From positions 1,054,001 to 1,118,000 of the forward strand of contig WFMF01000004.1 of the NCBI GenBank assembly GCA_011033025.1: a DNA stretch of 64,000 nucleotides, read 5' to 3'. Positions 59,293 through 64,000 of the stretch are shown piece by piece. Position 1 is the first letter of the stretch, and each line of letters starts with the position of its first letter. The translations under genes were made by a program, and so were the position numbers. The DNA comes from Beroe forskalii. Taxonomy: Eukaryota; Ctenophora; Nuda; Beroida; Beroidae. The notes under the pieces were generated by a model. That model saw nothing but the letters and a program-made list of their open reading frames with translations. It searched no databases and was not told the origin of the DNA.

Positions 59293-59545
59293 GCGCGAAT
59301 AGCGCTTTCTCAATGTCTCGCAGTGAAAAGGGTGGAATCAGCGCGATCAACGTGACCGCCGATCAGCGTTGATCATAAATTATCAGAAATTTAAAATTCT
59401 CATCGGCGGTCGTCGGCGCTTTTCGACTTGATGAGCGCCGAAACAAGTTCTTGATCGGACGCTGATCGGCGATCAATCTTCGATCCTGGACGGGCAGGCG
59501 CGATGGCATCAAATCAGCGCTGATCAGCGCTGAGGTCGACCAAAC
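59293..59545. repeat. AGCGCTGATC satellite, third copy
   Basis: A decayed copy of the palindromic satellite of the 25.8-33.1 kb inverted repeat. It includes TCAGAAATTTAAAATTCTCA then TCGGCGGTCGTCGGCGC, and GACCAAACATCTGCAG like 27861-27876. As at 27557, it directly follows a GA tract, in the same orientation. Confidence 0.85.
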
Positions 59546-60044
59546 ATCTGCAGTTCTTAACGATAATTGCCCATTAAATTGGAGCCCTGTTGCTGTTCTT
59601 GGCATCGTGAGTTTCGAACAATTCGTGAAATCAGAATTCAAATGATATTTACACAAGAATTTTCTTAATTACATTGAAACAAGTTCAAATACGATAAATT
59701 CATGGAATATCAGCCAGCTTCTGTTTTCAGCACGTGAGCTCACGTCGTGAGGTGTAGAAATAAGGAAATATGTCAACTGCTAATTCCCATTTAGACTAAC
59801 ATTGTTTTCAGACTGCGTGCTGGGCCACCAACCGTCAACAGTTTTGGTGGTTCTATATAATATATTTTCGTTTTCCAATATAAGCAGTGGAGCGTTCAGT
59901 GTTAAAACAGGCAAATTATTGGTTGACATATTTCCAGTTTCTACACCTCACTTTTTATCACGTTCTGAAAAACAGTCAGTCTTTCTTATTCAATGCAATT
60001 TATTCGTCATTTCATTCATTCAGTATTAATTAAATTCGAAAATA
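59546..60044. other. Unique stretch before the TCAT repeat
   Basis: A reversed CACGTGAGCTCACG/TGTAGAAATAAGG block lies at 59731-59763. A possible splice acceptor (TTTTCAG) is at 59806-59812, but the frame after it has no family signal, so no exon is called. Confidence 0.4.
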
Positions 60045-63000
60045 TTCATTGTAAATTCATTTTCATTTCATTCATCATTTCTACATCATTCATTCATTTC
60101 ATCATTCATTCATCATTCATTCATCATTCATTCATCATTCATTCATTCATTCATTCATTCATTCATCATTCATTCATCATTCATTCATCATTCATTTCAT
60201 CATTCATTCATTCATTCATTTCATTCATTCATTCATTCATTCATCATTCATTCATCATTCATTCATCATTCATTCATCATTCATTCATCATTCATTCATC
60301 ATTCATTCATCATTCATTCATCATTCATTCATCATTCATCATTCATTTCATCATTTCATTCATCATTCATCATTCATTCATCATTCATTCATCATTCATT
60401 CATCATTCATTCATCATTCATTCATCATTCATTTCATCATTCATTCATCATTCATTCATCATTCATTCATCATTCATTCATTCATTTCATTCATCATTCA
60501 TTCATCATTCATTCATCATTCATTCATCATTCATCATTCATTCATCATTCATTCATCATTCATTCATCATTCATTCATCATTCATTCATTCATTCATTCA
60601 TCATTCATTCATTCATTCATTCATTCATTCATTCATCATTCATTCATCATTCATTCATCATTCATTCATCATTCATTCATTCATTCATTCATTCATCATT
60701 CATTCATCATTTCATTCATCATTCATTCATCATTTCATTCATTCATCATTCATTCATCATTCATTCATCATTCATTCATCATTCATTCATCATTCATTCA
60801 TCATTCATTCATCATTCATTCATTTCATCATTCATTCATCATTCATTCATCATTCATTCATCATTCATTCATCATTCATTTCATCATTCATCATTCATTC
60901 ATCATTCATTCATCATTCATTCATCATTCATTCATCATTCATTCATCATTTCATTCATCATTCATTCATCATTCATCATTCATTCATCATTCATTCATCA
61001 TTCATTCATCATTTCATTCATCATTTCATTCATCATTCATTCATCATTCATTCATCATTCATTCATCATTCATTCATCATTCATTCATCATTCATTCATC
61101 ATTCATTCATCATTCATTCATCATTCATTCATCATTCATTCATCATTCATTCATCATTCATTCATTCATTTCATTCATCATTCATTCATTCATCATTCAT
61201 TCATCATTCATTCATCATCATCATTTCATTCATCATTCATTCATCATTCATTCATCATTCATCATTCATTCATTCATTTCATTCATTCATCATTCATTTC
61301 ATTCATTCATCATTCATTCATCATTCATTCATCATTTCATTTCATCATTCATTTCATTCATTCATTCATTCATCATCATTCATCATTCATTCATCATTCA
61401 TTCATCATTCATTCATCATTCATTCATCATTCATTCATCATTCATTCATTCATTCATTCATTCATCATTCATTCATCATTCATTCATTCATTCATTCATC
61501 ATTCATTCATCATTCATTCATCATTCATTCATCATTCATTCATCATTCATTCATCATTCATTCATCATTCATTCATCATTCATTCATCATTCATTCATCA
61601 TTCATTCATCATTCATTTCATTCATTCATTCATCATTCATTCATCATTCATTTCATTCATTCATTCATTCATCATTCATTTCATTCATTCATCATTCATT
61701 CATCATTCATTCATTCATCATTCATTCATCATCATTCATTCATTCATTCATTCATTCATTCATCATCATTCATCATTCATTCATTCATTCATTTCATTCA
61801 TCATTCATTCATTCATCATTCATTCATCATTCATTCATCATTCATTTCATTCATTCATTCATTCATTCATCATTCATTCATCATTCATTCATCATTCATT
61901 CATTCATCATTCATTCATCATTTCATTCATCATTCATTCATCATTCATTCATCATTCATTCATCATTCATTTCATTCATTCATCATTCATCATTCATTCA
62001 TTCATCATTCATTCATCATCATTCATCATTCATTCATCATTCATTCATCATCATCATTCATCATTCATTCATCATTTCATTCATCATCATTCATTCATCA
62101 TTTCATTCATCATTCATTCATCATTCATTCATCATTCATTTCATTCATTCATTCATCATTCATTCATCATTCATTCATCATTCATTCATCATTCATTCAT
62201 CATTCATTTCATTCATTCATTCATTCATTCATTTCAATTCATTCATCATTCATTCATTCATCATTCATTCATCATTCATTTCATTCATTCATCATTCATC
62301 ATTCATTCATCATTCATTCATCATTCATTCATCATTCATTCATCATTCATTTCATCATTCATTCATCATCATTCATCATTCATCATTCATTCATCATTCA
62401 TTCATCATTCATTCATTCATTCATTCATCATTCATTCATCATTCATTCATCATTCATTCATCATTCATTCATCATTCATTCATTCATCATTCATTCATCA
62501 TTCATTCATCATTCATTCATCATTCATTCATCATTCATTCATCATTCATTCATCATTCATTCATCATTCATTCATCATTCATTTCATCATTCATTCATCA
62601 TTCATTCATCATTCATTCATCATTCATTCATCATTCATTCATCATTCATTCATCATTCATTCATCATTCATTCATCATTCATTCATCATTCATTCATCAT
62701 TCATTCATCATTCATTCATCATTCATTCATCATTCATTCATCATTCATTCATCATTCATTCATCATTCATTCATCATTCATTCATCATTCATTCATCATT
62801 CATTCATCATTCATTCATCATTCATTCATCATTCATCATTCATTCATCATTCATTCATCATTCATTCATCATTCATTCATCATTCATTCATTCATTCATT
62901 CATCATTCATTCATCATTCATTCATCATTCATTCATCATTCATTCATCATTCATTCATCATTCATCATTCATTCATCATTCATTCATCATTCATTCATTC

Positions 63001-64000
63001 ATTCATTTCATCATTCATTCATCATTCATCATTCATTCATCATTCATTCATTCATTCATCATTCATTCATCATTCATTCATCATCATCATTCATCATCAT
63101 TCATCATTCATTCATCATTCATTCATCATTCATTCATCATTCATTCATCATTCATTCATTCATTCATTCATTTCATTCATTCATTCATCATTCATTCATT
63201 CATTCATTCATCATTCATTCATCATTCATTCATCATTCATTCATTCATTCATCATTCATTCATCATTCATTCATTCATTCATTCATTCATTCATCATTCA
63301 TTCATCATTCATTCATCATTCATTCATCATTCATTCATCATTCATTCATCATTCATTTCATCATTCATTCATCATTCATTCATCATTCATTCATCATTCA
63401 TTCATCATTCATTCATCATTCATTCATCATTCATTCATCATTCATTTCATTCATCATTCATTCATTCATTCATTCATCATTCATTTCATTCATTCATCAT
63501 TCATTCATCATTTCATTCATCATTCATTCATCATTCATTCATCATTCATTCATCATTCATTCATTCATTCATCATTTCATTCATCATTCATTCATCATTC
63601 ATTCATCATTCATTCATCATTCATTCATCATTCATTCATCATTCATTCATCATTCATTCATTCATTCATCATTCATTCATCATTCATTCATCATTCATCA
63701 TTCATCATCATTCATCATTCATTCATCATCATTCATTCATTCATCATTCATTCATCATTCATTCATCATTCATTCATCATTCATTCATTCATTCATTCAT
63801 CATTCATTCATCATTCATTCATCATTCATTCATCATTCATTCATCATTCATTCATCATTCATTCATCATTTCATTCATTCATTCATTCATTCATTCATCA
63901 TTCATCATTATTCATTCATTCATCATTCATTCATCATTCATTCATCATTCATTCATCATTCATTCATCATTCATTCATCATTCATTCATCATTCATTCAT
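60045..64000. repeat. TTCATTCATCA satellite to window end
   Basis: Nearly 4 kb of ATTCATTCATC and ATTC units runs off the right edge. The commonest period is 11 bp, mixed with plain 4-bp TTCA and occasional TTTCA. No gene is present. Confidence 0.97.

Noticed and set aside
59802..60029. Possible next exon of the Ig gene after TTTTCAG
   Set aside because: The following frame has no Ig, transmembrane or other family signal, and the intron would have to cross 5.7 kb of repeats.

Overview
This window is from an animal genome, probably an invertebrate. It has multi-exon genes with GT-AG introns, laminin G, FERM and immunoglobulin domains, a decayed non-LTR retrotransposon, many short inverted-repeat transposons, and very large simple-repeat and satellite tracts. 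The phylum cannot be fixed from the sequence. No bacterial gene, CRISPR array or operon is visible.

Three protein-coding genes can be assembled by hand from reading frame, splice sites and phase. (1) Plus strand, 2011-24691: an 11-exon, about 743-residue type I membrane receptor with a signal peptide, three laminin G domains, one transmembrane helix and a cytoplasmic tail ending in a PDZ-ligand-like FTL. It resembles the neurexin/Caspr group in general design. (2) Minus strand, 44035-34433: a 7-exon protein of the band 4.1/FRMD superfamily with a complete FERM domain and a disordered tail rich in Ser-Arg-Asp, with an apparent one-base frame break in the tail. (3) Plus strand, from 52135: the first five exons of a secreted or membrane protein with a signal peptide, a Cys-rich module, an RAKR furin-like site and one Ig domain; the 3' end is not resolved.

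Layout: 1-1560, antisense LINE remnant. 2011-25250, receptor gene with introns full of inverted-repeat transposons, dispersed CRE-bearing repeats, a 1.6-kb direct duplication and a 2.3-kb minisatellite. 25780-33110, a 7.3-kb imperfect inverted repeat of nested palindromic satellites, GA-rich tracts and a telomere-like core. 34005-44035, downstream repeats and the FERM gene with four intronic arrays. 44200-48250, tandem units with stem-loops and a conserved CACGTG-containing block. 48662-49733, a DNA transposon-like element with terminal inverted repeats. 50390-51202, fold-back elements. 52135-54050, Ig gene. 54907-64000, GA tracts, a G homopolymer, a LINE ORF fragment, the palindromic satellite again, and nearly 4 kb of TTCATTCATCA-type repeat.

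The most unusual theme is that repeats begin at exon borders. A 62-bp array starts from the last 17 bases of receptor exon 7 and copies its splice donor about 36 times. A 79-88-bp array starts from the first bases of FERM exon 4 and copies its splice acceptor about 12 times. Another receptor intron is bounded by a 15-bp exact repeat of exon sequence. A receptor of neurexin-like form next to a 4.1-type FERM protein is suggestive because members of these families interact, but a physical link here is inference only.
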